Positions 6,993 to 19,587 of a stretch of 64,000 nucleotides of DNA are shown here, piece by piece. The position numbers were made by a program, and so were the translations under genes. Below the pieces are notes generated by a model that saw only the letters and a list, made by a program, of their open reading frames with translations, ran no database searches and was not told the DNA's origin. How positions within the stretch are numbered: the stretch's first letter is position 1; every line of letters starts with the position of its first letter. Source of the DNA: QWHO01 sp021404945 (GTDB lineage Bacteria > Vulcanimicrobiota > Xenobia > Xenobiales > QWHO01); assembly GCA_963169765.1 (NCBI GenBank), contig CAUJEN010000064.1, positions 1 through 64,000 on the forward strand. The letters run 5' to 3'.

Positions 6993-8501
6993 TCAGAAGA
7001 ACATCCTCACGCGTTTCCTGGTCTTGCCGGGAGCCTTCTCGCTCACGACCACCTTGTCGCCGGCCTTGAGGTCTCCCTCCAGATACTCGCTGAACTCGCC
7101 GTCGGAGATCCCCACCCGAATCAGACGAGACTCAGGCCCCCTGGGGCTCATCACCCAGACCGTGGCCGGGCGGCCCGGCCTGGGCAATTCGGCAGTCTGC
7201 AGACGCACCTTCTTGGTGGGCTCCTCGTCCTCGTCCAGACCCTGGGAAGGGAAGTAGAGGGTGGCCAGAGTGGGCACCAGCAGCACATCTTTGTGGGTGT
7301 CGATGGCCACGGTGACATTGGCCGTCATGCCCGGGCGCAAAAGCAGGTCAGGATTGGGAGCGCTGACCAGCACCCCGTAGACAACCACCGACTTGTCCTG
7401 TTGCTCGGCCTCGTCCACCGGGCCCACTCGCACCTGGGTGACCCGACCCTCGAACGTTTTGTCGGGATGAGCGTCCACTTTGAAGGTCACTTTCTGGCCT
7501 TCCTTGAGCGAGCCGATGTCGGCCTCGCTGACTTCCACCTGCACCTGCATGTGGCGCAGGTCACGGGCGATCTTGAACAGGTCGGGCGACTGGAAGGAAG
7601 CCTGCACGGTCTGGCCTACGTCGATCTTGCGGTCGATCACCGTGCCGGTGATAGGGCTGCGGATGGTCGCTCGATCCAGATCGACCAGGGCGGTGCGCAG
7701 ATTCGCCTCGGCCTGGCGCACCTGGGCCCGGGCCGAGCCGACCTGGGCCTGGGCCGCCCGGCGCTGGGCCCGGGTCGCCTGAAGGCGCGTCTGAGCAGCC
7801 TTCACCTCGCTCTGGCTCGAGCTCACCCGCGAGCCAGCCTGGGACAGAGTAGAGCGCGCCTCGTGACGCGACGCCAGGGCCGACTGGTAGCCAGCCTCGC
7901 CCACCCGATAAGCGGTGCGGCGCTGGTCCACCTCGCTCCTGGCGACCAGATCGCGCTTGACCAGCTCTTCGTAGCGCTTGTACTCGAGCAGGGCCAGGTC
8001 CATCTCGGCCCTGGCTCTCAGCACGCCCGCCTCGGCCGACTCTACACCGGCCTCGGCCTGGCCGACCTGGGCCCGGGTCTGCTCGAGCTGACCCCGAGCA
8101 GCCTCCAACTGAGCCTCGGCCTGGGCCACCCCGGCGTCAGCGTTGGCCAGGCTGGCGACCTGGTTGGTGAGGGCGGCGGTGGCTGCGTCCAGGCTGGCCT
8201 GGGCCTGGGAGACCCGGGCCTGGAACTCGGAAGGATCGAGCTCGGCCAGGATCTGGCCTTTCTCCACGGGTGAGTTGAAGTCGACCTGCACCTTCAGAAC
8301 CGGGCCGGAGACCTGCGAGCCCACGGTCACGGTGGTCAGAGCCTCCAGCGTGCCGGTGGCCGTAACCCGGGCGGTCACCTCGCCTCTCTTGAGGTCTTCA
8401 GTCTCGAACTCGGGGCCCCCTTCGGGCGCGAAGAAGCTCTGATAGGCCAGCCAACCGCCCACCAGAGCAAGCAAAATCAAAATCAAGCGCGAGAGCTTCA
8501 A
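6993..8501 (-). CDS. Periplasmic adaptor (HlyD/MacA-like membrane fusion protein)
   Basis: About 502 residues from a TTG at 8501. An N-terminal TM helix (LILILLALVGGWLAY) is followed by a beta-barrel/lipoyl half (VTATGTLEA, VGSQVSGPV), then an unusually long alpha-hairpin of about 200 residues made of Ala/Gln/Arg heptads. The second lipoyl half (TIRSPITGTVIDR) and barrel and membrane-proximal domains complete it. It should bridge the permease and an outer channel. The frame stays open to 8651, but that would run into the divergent PTS gene at 8612. TTG at 8501 places the TM helix at the N-terminus; the Shine-Dalgarno there is weak, so the start is uncertain. Confidence 0.88.
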   Translation of the reverse strand: MKLSRLILILLALVGGWLAYQSFFAPEGGPEFETEDLKRGEVTARVTATGTLEALTTVTVGSQVSGPVLKVQVDFNSPVEKGQILAELDPSEFQARVSQAQASLDAATAALTNQVASLANADAGVAQAEAQLEAARGQLEQTRAQVGQAEAGVESAEAGVLRARAEMDLALLEYKRYEELVKRDLVARSEVDQRRTAYRVGEAGYQSALASRHEARSTLSQAGSRVSSSQSEVKAAQTRLQATRAQRRAAQAQVGSARAQVRQAEANLRTALVDLDRATIRSPITGTVIDRKIDVGQTVQASFQSPDLFKIARDLRHMQVQVEVSEADIGSLKEGQKVTFKVDAHPDKTFEGRVTQVRVGPVDEAEQQDKSVVVYGVLVSAPNPDLLLRPGMTANVTVAIDTHKDVLLVPTLATLYFPSQGLDEDEEPTKKVRLQTAELPRPGRPATVWVMSPRGPESRLIRVGISDGEFSEYLEGDLKAGDKVVVSEKAPGKTRKRVRMFF

Positions 8502-8611
8502 GGGCCGGCCTGATTCTGCTCGCCGGGTCAGGTCCCCTTCGAGCCGTTCGGTCGGCGGGAGCCTACTTTCGACAGGGTTTCGCCCGCCCGGACGGAACAG
8601 CGCTCTCGGCC

Positions 8612-9973
8612 ATGTGGAAAAAAATTCTCGACTTCCTGGAAAAAGCCTCAAAACAGCACCACGTGCTGGCCCTGCGCGACGGCATGATCGGCTCGGTGCC
8701 CATCATCCTGGTGGGCAGCTGCTTCCTGTTGCTGGCTGCCCAGGGCCCGGTGCTGAGCGCCTATTTCTCGGGCCAGGTCAGCTGGCTTCCCAACCTCGAG
8801 GCCAGCGGATTCAACGCCTGGTATCTGAGCAAGGTGGATCTGCTCAAGATCCCTTATCTCTTCACGATGGGCCTGCTGGGTCTCTACATCGCCTTTACCG
8901 TGGCCACCTGTCTGGCCCGTCAGTACAATCTCCCTCCCCTGCCCCAGGGGCTGGGGGCGGTGGCCGCCCTGCTGGTGGCCGGCACCCCCTCGAAGGTGGC
9001 CCTGCCGGCCAGCAATCCGTTGCATGACCCGGCCAAACCGGAAGCCACCTTCTGGGTGGTACCCCTCAAGAGCCTGGGGGCCGAGGGCATCTTCCTGGGC
9101 ATCCTGCTGGCCATCTTCATGGTCGAGCTCTCCCGGCTGATCCTCAGGCCTGGCAAGGAGAAGCCCAAGGAAGAAGCGGCCGGCGGCATCCCCCAGTCGG
9201 TGGTGGACGCCTTTGCCAGCTTCCTGCCCATGCTGCTGGTGGTGAGCGTCGTCTTCCTGGTGGTGCACGGCTTCGGTTTCGACCTGCAAAAGCAGATTGT
9301 GCATGCTTCCAGCTTCCTGGCCCGGCTGGGCGACACGCTGGGATGCGTGCTGGCCGTGAACCTGCTCTTGCACCTTTTCGGCGTGGCTGGAGTCCACGGC
9401 ATCTCTGTGATCAACGCGGTCATGCTGCCCATCTGGCAGCAGTTCCTGGTTCACAACGCCGACCTGCACGCGGCCGGCCAGAGCCTGCAGTATGTGACCG
9501 CCTATCCCTTCTGGCAATGGTTCATCTGGATCGGCGGGGCGGGCGTGACTCTCTCCCCCACCTGGCTGCTCTTTACGATGCGCCACCCGCACCTGCGCCG
9601 CATCGGCAAGATCTCGGTGGTGCCGGCCCTGTTCAATGTCAATGAGCCCTTCCTGTTCGGGCTGCCCGTGGTGGCCAATCCCTTGCTGGCCATTCCCTTC
9701 GTGCTGGCGCCGCTGGTGTGCGGCACGGCAGCCTTCCTGGCCATCTCCTGGGGCCTGGTGGGCAAGCCGTTCCTGGAGGCTCCCTGGGTGCTGCCCTGTT
9801 TCCTGGGCGCCACCTTGAGCTGCCAGGATCTGCGCGCCTTCCTGCTGGTGGTGGTCAACCTGGCCCTGAGCGCGGCCATCTGGTTCCCCTTCCTGAAGGC
9901 CTACGAGCGGCGGTTGGAGCGGGCCGACCGAGAGGCCCTCTCCTCGCAGTTGCCGGTGAGCCCGATCGAGTAG
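8612..9973 (+). CDS. PTS EIIC, lactose/cellobiose family (orphan)
   Basis: 453 residues and about ten hydrophobic segments. The signature FNVNEPFLFGLPVVANP near residue 345 matches the EIIC substrate-binding region of CelB/LicC-type permeases (usually NEPI-FGLPIVLNP). Such proteins translocate and phosphorylate disaccharides together with EIIA and EIIB, but no EIIA, EIIB, HPr or EI gene is in the window and the next gene is a histidine kinase. The family assignment is secure; the sugar is unknown. It is divergent from the adaptor gene, with about 110 bp between them that show no clear promoter. Confidence 0.9.
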   Translation: MWKKILDFLEKASKQHHVLALRDGMIGSVPIILVGSCFLLLAAQGPVLSAYFSGQVSWLPNLEASGFNAWYLSKVDLLKIPYLFTMGLLGLYIAFTVATCLARQYNLPPLPQGLGAVAALLVAGTPSKVALPASNPLHDPAKPEATFWVVPLKSLGAEGIFLGILLAIFMVELSRLILRPGKEKPKEEAAGGIPQSVVDAFASFLPMLLVVSVVFLVVHGFGFDLQKQIVHASSFLARLGDTLGCVLAVNLLLHLFGVAGVHGISVINAVMLPIWQQFLVHNADLHAAGQSLQYVTAYPFWQWFIWIGGAGVTLSPTWLLFTMRHPHLRRIGKISVVPALFNVNEPFLFGLPVVANPLLAIPFVLAPLVCGTAAFLAISWGLVGKPFLEAPWVLPCFLGATLSCQDLRAFLLVVVNLALSAAIWFPFLKAYERRLERADREALSSQLPVSPIE

Positions 9974-10046
9974 TCCTCGTCCACGCCAACGGGGGCCAGG
10001 CAGACCGGCTGCGAAAAGTTAGCGCCAAAGGGGGGGGCAATGAATC

Positions 10047-13787
<3,741 letters not shown>

Positions 13788-13981
13788 TCGCTCGCCCCGC
13801 CTGAGAAGCCCGAGGAGGTTGCACCGCTGGCAGCGCCCGAAGCGCGGGGGGCGACGGGCAAGCTTTTCCAGGGGTCCGGCCTCCCCAGGGCCCCGAGCAG
13901 CTGCAGGTCGCGATGGGAGCATCTGAGAACCGATTCAGTCTTCACCCACTTGCCACGAAAGCTGGACAGGTTTTTTTCTGC

Positions 13982-13993
13982 TAAACTGCATAC
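13982..13993 (+). promoter_or_regulatory. Extended -10 element for a leaderless prepilin transcript
   Basis: TGC-TAAACT (hexamer 13982-13987) lies exactly 6 nt before the GTG at 13994, with no Shine-Dalgarno. Transcription would start at or next to the start codon. A run of seven T precedes it; no good -35 is seen at 17 bp. Confidence 0.45.
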
Positions 13994-16303
13994 GTGGGCA
14001 AAAAGCGGGAAGGGATTGGCCTGGCCGTCGTCATGGTGGTGGTCACCTTGCTCTCGATCCTGACCGGTGCCTTCCTGGTGCTCAACCAGTCCAACTTTGT
14101 TCTTCTGAGGCGCTCGGCCGAGAAGATGCGCTCCGAGCAAGCCGCCCTCTCCGGCCTGCAGTATGCCCGCATGCGACTGGAAGCGAACTCGGCCTGGGGT
14201 CTTCCCGCCGGGCCCAACGAGGCTTTCGCGGGAGGGCCCATCCAGAGGCTGGACGTTCCCGGCCAGATGACCGTGTGGGAAGATGGCTACTGCGTCGTCG
14301 GCATCATTGCCCCCGAGCAGGCCCATTTCCAGATCTACTTCCAGCCCGACTCTTCCCACACCAGCGTGGCCCAGCACGGGCGCTTTCTCGACCGCGACGT
14401 GGCAGCCGATCCGAACCCCAATTCCTGGGGGCGCGAGTGGTTCCCGGCCCGGGAATCGCGCAGCCTGATGACGACCCCACCCGGTGGCCCCTCTCTGGCG
14501 CCCACAGCCGATCTCCGCGGAGTCACCCCGCAGAACTGCAACCTGATCGTGACCGGCTACTCTTCGGGTGCCGAGACCGTGCTCGACGTCACGCTCGGGA
14601 ACGCCCAGATCGTGGACGCCCCACTGATGAGCGAAGGCACGATGGCCGTCGAGCTGGCAGGCGCCAGTGGGATCTGGAATGTTCTCTCGCTCGACCCTTC
14701 CGTCAACGCCAAAATCCGCTCCCGAGCCGATCTGCTGGCGCCCGCCGCCACGCGGCTCCTGTTTGGGGACGGAAGCCAGCCCATGGCCGGCTCGGCGGTC
14801 TCCAGCACCAACGTTCTTCTCAACCCGATCATCAACGTGAGCAGTGACGCCAACGGGGCCGTGACGGCGGTGACCGCCTCGGGCAGCCCCACCGTCATCG
14901 GAGACGGGGTCAACGACGGACCCGAGGCCAGCGCCGCGGGCGCCCTGGTGCACGGGACGGTGCTGCCCAACTCGAACCAGGCTGAAGTGCCCGATCTGAC
15001 GGCCGATCAGTTGAAGACTCCTCCGGCCCCGCCCCTGAGCCTCAATTCGGGCCTTTACCACTTCGTGGACCCTACCACGGTCCACTTCTGGGCCGACCCG
15101 GCTCATGACCCCGTGGCCGACCCCACCGGCTTCACGCCTTACGTCAACGAGATCCGAGACGGAATGGGCAATCTGCTTGCCAAACTGGACGCAGGACGCT
15201 TCATCGTGCCCAACGGCTCCCACCTGGAATCGAGTGGCGCTCTTCGCATCACGGGAGATCTGGCCGTGGGCTATGACGCCGCCAGTCTCAGCCTGCCGGC
15301 CGGAGCCAACGCCCGCCTGAAAGTGAATGGCAGCCTGCGCGTTCAAGGCGAGACGGTGGGCGGGGGGACCATCGTGGCCGAGGCCAACGGGGCCGACGTG
15401 GGGGCCATCCAGCTGACGGGGAAAAGCGCCATGTCAGCCTCCCCCGATTCGGGAGTGGCCCTTTATGCCGAGGGCCCGGTAAGCATCGAGGGGGTCAAGC
15501 CCCCCACCATCGAGGTGCTGGCCATGGACCACGAGCTCTTCCGGGAAGCCATCACCGACCTCCCTTCGAGCTGGGACGAGTTCTCCGGCTGGTACCCGCA
15601 GGGCATACGCGAGTGGATCAACTGGGATGACTCTGACCCCACCGACAACCCCAAGTACTGGGCGGGAGGAGCCGACGACCACAGCCTGGGTGAGCCCAAG
15701 CTGCGCGACAGCGTGCTCGACAACTTTGACAGCGTCCATCTGCCCCGCCTGCTCGAGCAGTATCCGGTCGGTGCCAACGATCCGGTGGTCCAGGGCTATC
15801 TGAGCACGATGCTGGGCGACTACAACAGCGCCGGTGGCGTCAGCCTGGGCCGCTACATCCGACTGCGCGAGTTCCTTCAGGATGCCACGGCCGACCCTTC
15901 GGCCGCAACGGTGCTCGCCTCCTACAACCACTGGCATGACCTGCACGACGCTGTCATCAAGGACGAGGTCAACGCGCTGATCACGAGCCAGATGGACTAC
16001 TACGCGCAGCAAGCCGGTCCAGCGCTGCTGGAAGCCTACCTGATGGCGCCCAGCCCGATGGATGTAGACGCGAACCCCAACGACGTCGTCTTCAATGGGC
16101 TGGTTTACAGTCGCACCAGTTTTCAGGTCAATCCCAACGGCAATCGCTTTGCCTCCGAAGGAGCCGTGATCTCGCGAGGCCCCCTGGTCGTCAAGGGTGC
16201 CCGGGAGGTGCGCTCGACCTACAATCCCGCCTACCTGACCTCACTGCTCTCTTATGCGGGCGGAGCGATCAAGCTCGAGCAACGATACTGGAGCATGCGC
16301 TGA
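13994..16303 (+). CDS. Large PilX-like minor pilin / pseudopilin
   Basis: 769 residues, GTG start. A short basic leader is followed by a pilin-like hydrophobic helix (IGLAVVMVVVTLLSILTG, about residues 8-25) and an amphipathic helix, as in PilX/GspK-type minor pilins. The Glu5 typical of major pilins is not evident. The remaining 700 residues are far longer than usual PilX (about 200). They include a region (about 390-490) of short Gly-rich strands suggesting a beta-solenoid, then a mostly helical C-terminal region. Its stop overlaps the next prepilin. It is probably a pilus-tip or pseudopilus-tip component; function is inferred from N-terminus and context. Confidence 0.75.
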   Translation: MGKKREGIGLAVVMVVVTLLSILTGAFLVLNQSNFVLLRRSAEKMRSEQAALSGLQYARMRLEANSAWGLPAGPNEAFAGGPIQRLDVPGQMTVWEDGYCVVGIIAPEQAHFQIYFQPDSSHTSVAQHGRFLDRDVAADPNPNSWGREWFPARESRSLMTTPPGGPSLAPTADLRGVTPQNCNLIVTGYSSGAETVLDVTLGNAQIVDAPLMSEGTMAVELAGASGIWNVLSLDPSVNAKIRSRADLLAPAATRLLFGDGSQPMAGSAVSSTNVLLNPIINVSSDANGAVTAVTASGSPTVIGDGVNDGPEASAAGALVHGTVLPNSNQAEVPDLTADQLKTPPAPPLSLNSGLYHFVDPTTVHFWADPAHDPVADPTGFTPYVNEIRDGMGNLLAKLDAGRFIVPNGSHLESSGALRITGDLAVGYDAASLSLPAGANARLKVNGSLRVQGETVGGGTIVAEANGADVGAIQLTGKSAMSASPDSGVALYAEGPVSIEGVKPPTIEVLAMDHELFREAITDLPSSWDEFSGWYPQGIREWINWDDSDPTDNPKYWAGGADDHSLGEPKLRDSVLDNFDSVHLPRLLEQYPVGANDPVVQGYLSTMLGDYNSAGGVSLGRYIRLREFLQDATADPSAATVLASYNHWHDLHDAVIKDEVNALITSQMDYYAQQAGPALLEAYLMAPSPMDVDANPNDVVFNGLVYSRTSFQVNPNGNRFASEGAVISRGPLVVKGAREVRSTYNPAYLTSLLSYAGGAIKLEQRYWSMR

Positions 16304-16755
16304 GGGAATACGAGAAATCTCTGGCGCGCGCCAGGAAGGGATTCAGCCTGGTCGAGCTGCTCCTCGCCCTGAGCATCCTGGCCACGGCCATCGTCTTGAT
16401 CGGCGGGCTTTTCATGGCCCTGCTCGGGTCGAGCACCAAGACCGCCAATCTCACCGCCGGCATGCTGTTTGCCAGAGAGCGACTGCGCGAGGTGATCGAG
16501 AAAGACCAGTACTGGCCGGTGCCCGCCAACCTGGCGTCCGGCATCTACACCACCGACTCGACCACCCAGACACGCTTTTTTTCACGGGTCACCTCCGTGC
16601 CGATCAGCGCTTCTCCGCCCGAATACCGGGGTGGCTATTTTCTCACCGTCGACGTCTGGTGGTGGAACCCGGCCCCCGGACAGGCCCGCCAGGGCCAGGG
16701 AATTCTGTCGACGCGCACAAGCCAGTTTTTCTATCCAGGGGTGAGCGTTCCGTGA
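16300..16755 (+). CDS. Minor prepilin (PilV/GspI-like) with apparent CTG start
   Basis: 151 residues if initiated at CTG 16300, which overlaps the upstream TGA (CTGA) and has GGAG 6 nt before it. The leader of about 14 residues ends in RKGFSLVELLLALS, a classical type IV prepilin cleavage site (after Gly, with Phe+1 and Glu+5). No ATG, GTG or TTG occurs in frame between the upstream gene and this site; the first is a TTG at 16396, inside the helix, which would remove the cleavage motif. The C-terminal half contains a YFLTVDVWWW strand. It sits between the large PilX-like gene and a PulJ-like gene, with overlaps at both ends. Confidence 0.8.
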   Translation: MREYEKSLARARKGFSLVELLLALSILATAIVLIGGLFMALLGSSTKTANLTAGMLFARERLREVIEKDQYWPVPANLASGIYTTDSTTQTRFFSRVTSVPISASPPEYRGGYFLTVDVWWWNPAPGQARQGQGILSTRTSQFFYPGVSVP

Positions 16756-17423
16756 GGCGCCTTCGCGGGTTCTCCCTGCTGGAAGTGTTGATGAGCGCCT
16801 TCCTGCTCGGAATCCTTTCCCTGGTGCTGTTTGAGCTTTTTCGAGCTGGAACCGGCTACTTCCGGGTAGCGGTCCTGCGCCAGGGAGGGCAGGGAGCCGC
16901 CCGGCGAGCCATCCTGGCCATGGAGCGCAAGATCCAGCAGGCCTACCCCGAGGCCACCGCCGTGCTCAATGATGTTTCCAGGACCGTGACGGTGGAGGGG
17001 GTGACCTTTCACCGCGACGCCCTCTGCCTGCCCGACCTGAGCGACTGGGGTGATATGGCCCGCTTCACGCCGGGAGGATTGCCGATCTGGGACCGCTACA
17101 CGGTTCTTTATGCAACTGCGGAGGTGCCGGTGGGGCGCCTGGTGCTTCTGACCATCGACCCGGGTTCCAGCGCGGTATCAGGACCCTGGGCCGGGTTCAC
17201 TCCGGCGTTCCTGACCACGCCCCCACCACCGCCCGGCGGCGCGGTCCTTTCCAGCAAGGTGCTGGCCCAGGATGTGGTGGATTTCAATGTCGCGGTGGAC
17301 TCAGAGTCATTCGTGGTGACTTTGAGACTTCGCGGGAAGGCCCTTGGCCCGACTCACGGGCCGGCCCGCGTGGAGGACTTCGAGGCCAGGATGCGGGTCA
17401 AGCCTCAGAACCGGTTGCCTTAA
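16752..17423 (+). CDS. Minor prepilin (PulJ/PilW-like)
   Basis: 223 residues from a GTG overlapping the previous stop (GTGA). The leader is only six residues (VRRLRG) and cleavage would fall before FSLLEVLMSAFLLGIL, with Glu at +5. The hydrophobic helix runs to about residue 28 and a Gly/Ala-rich amphipathic helix with ARRAILAMERKIQQA follows, typical of PulJ/PilW-like proteins. A Pro-rich loop (about 152-160) precedes the last strands. This is the third gene of a coupled pilin triad. Confidence 0.85.
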   Translation: MRRLRGFSLLEVLMSAFLLGILSLVLFELFRAGTGYFRVAVLRQGGQGAARRAILAMERKIQQAYPEATAVLNDVSRTVTVEGVTFHRDALCLPDLSDWGDMARFTPGGLPIWDRYTVLYATAEVPVGRLVLLTIDPGSSAVSGPWAGFTPAFLTTPPPPPGGAVLSSKVLAQDVVDFNVAVDSESFVVTLRLRGKALGPTHGPARVEDFEARMRVKPQNRLP

Positions 17424-17601
17424 GCCGCGCCTGACCTGGCTGAGGCGAATGACAATCCAATGAGGGCTCGCAATCAGAGCAATCTTCCGCCCGGGTGAGC
17501 TATCAGGCCACGCATCGCCATGAGAATCAAGGCGCACCTTTCAGGTCGTTCGCGAACGCGCGGAGGCGCTTCAAGGCAGGCCCCAGGCATCCTCTGAAAG
17601 A
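17424..17601. other. Intergenic region with a 12-bp palindrome
   Basis: 178 bp with no gene. It holds the perfect palindrome CGTTCGCGAACG at 17547-17558, about 45 bp before the next ATG. No convincing promoter or terminator is seen. Confidence 0.3.
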
Positions 17602-19516
17602 ATGTCAAACATGGTGCAAAATGACTACCGCCCCGACCATGTCGAAGCGATCTCAGAGGTCGAGTCCCTGGCCCCGCCCGGGTGGGGACCGACCCTTAGC
17701 GCGGCCTGCTTGCTGGTGGTCGTGGGCGCGTGCGCCGGTGCGCTGGTCCCCCTGGGCACCAGCAGAATCCTGACGGGTGCCAAGGCGCTGGGGATGGGTC
17801 TGGCCGGTGCTCTCGCAGGCTATGGCGTGAAGCGCGCCCTTCGGCTCCCCGATACAACCCTGACCAGCACCGGGGCAGTGCTGGGAAGTCTGGGCGGGCT
17901 CGCCCTGGCCCTCGCCTCGTCGCGGGCCCTGATCATGGCGGGATGGGGCGCGCTCGCCGGTGCGGCGGCGGGGATGGTACTGCTGCTTCGCAAGGCCTAC
18001 CTCGAGGAAACCGACTGCAAAATCATGGAGCTTGCCAGGGAAGCGTTCGCGCTGCACGAGGGCGGAGAGGTGGACGCTGCCGAGAAGATCCTCCAGCGCG
18101 CGCTTGCCCTGGCGCGAAAAAAACTCGGCCCAAGGCACGAAACCACAGCGGCTCTGGAGCACTCGATGGGAAACCTTCTCCGGCTCAAGCACCAGTTTGC
18201 CGCCTCCGAAAGTTTATACAAGAGCGCGGTCCAGGGCTACCAGTCCCGGCTGGGCCACCGTCACCCGTCGCTCCCAGGCTGCCTGCAGGACGTCTGCCAG
18301 CTCTATGTCGCCTGGGAGAAAGTGGACGAGGGCCTCCACGTGGCCGACCAGGCACTCAGCCTCCAAGGCGTGGACAACCTGGCCGCCGCCCGAACGCTCA
18401 CGCTCCTGGCCAGCCTGATGATGTTCACGGGTCGCTACGATGAAGCGATCGCCAGATGCCGCCAGGCACTCGGCCTGCAGCGCAAGCTTGCAAGCCGCCA
18501 TCCCGACCTGATGCTGACCCTGAGCACGCTCTCCGATTGCCTGATTCTCAAAGAGAGCTATTTCGAGTCCGAGGAATCCCTGCGCGAGCTCATTCAAGGA
18601 CTCGAAAGCGCGGACCCTCCCCAGCCCCAACAGCTGCTCAAAGGCTACCTGTCTCTGGGCAAGGTGCTCGCGGCTCAGAGCAAAGTCGCCGACTCCGAGC
18701 CGATTTACGGGGCTGCGCTGGAGCTTCTCCAGCGCCAGGTAGGTCCGGTGGAGAAAGTGCTGGACACCGTCTTGAAAGAGTATGCCCGACTGGTCTCGCT
18801 GCCGGGACAAAAGCGAATCGAGCCCGAGCGCATGGAGCTGCTGCTGGCCATGCAACGAGGCGAGCGCACTGCGCTGGGGACAGCCCTCCACGGCGATCCC
18901 GCCCTGCTGGCTTACCGGGATCCGGGGGGATGGGGTACACTGGGCCACCTTCTTCGGCTGCGAGGACATGGTGCGCGCCCTGCTGGAGGGCGGAGCCGTC
19001 TGGACGGGACCGGAGCGAGATGGCTCTGCCATGCATATCGCGGTTCGCTGGAACCGCCTGAAGGTGCTCGAGGAGATGCTCAGGGCCGGCCTGACGCTGG
19101 ACGATCTCGACGAGACGGGAGCGACTCCGCTGCTGCTGGCGGCCATGCTGGGTCGGCTGAGCGTGGCCGAGGCGCTCATCCGGGGCCAGGCCGACCCGAA
19201 TCGTCCCGACCGGTCGGGACGCCTGCCGTTACTCGAGGCGGTGAGCCGACGGCGGCTGGGCATGGTTGCAAGCTTGATCGCAGCCGGGGCGAAGGTAAAC
19301 GCCCGGGGCCCGGACGGTCAGACAGCGCTGCACCTGGCGACCCGGCTCGGACTGGCGGAGATGGTGGAATGCCTGCTGCTCAACGGGGGGCGGGCCGACC
19401 AGCCCGATGCAAGCGGCCAGACCGTGCTGGCGCTTGCCCGCCAGCGTCGGCACCGGGGCGTGCTCCAGGCCCTGCGCCGACATGCCGCCTCGGGGCTTGC
19501 GACCTCTCAGGCCTGA
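17602..19516 (+). CDS. Membrane TPR-ankyrin protein, frameshifted near 18924-18935
   Basis: The first frame (17602 onward) encodes two Gly/Ala-rich hydrophobic segments (about residues 31-125), then TPR-like helical repeats (about 140-415). Near 18930 the reading switches to the +1 frame, which encodes four or five ankyrin repeats (HWATFFGCEDMVRALLEGG, TPLLLAAMLGRLSVAEALI, TALHLATRLGLAEMVECLL) ending at TGA 19516. The first frame continues as Arg/Pro-rich nonsense to 19548. The break falls in a run of six G (18924-18929). With five G, the junction would read as the first ankyrin repeat. This is either a sequencing or assembly indel, a real mutation, or frameshifting. Both parts suggest protein-protein interaction. 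Confidence 0.75.
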
Positions 19517-19587
19517 AGGGCGGGACCTGGAACCTTGATCCCCCATGAGCTGGGGTGGACCGAGGCCCCGCGATCCTGATGGTTGGC

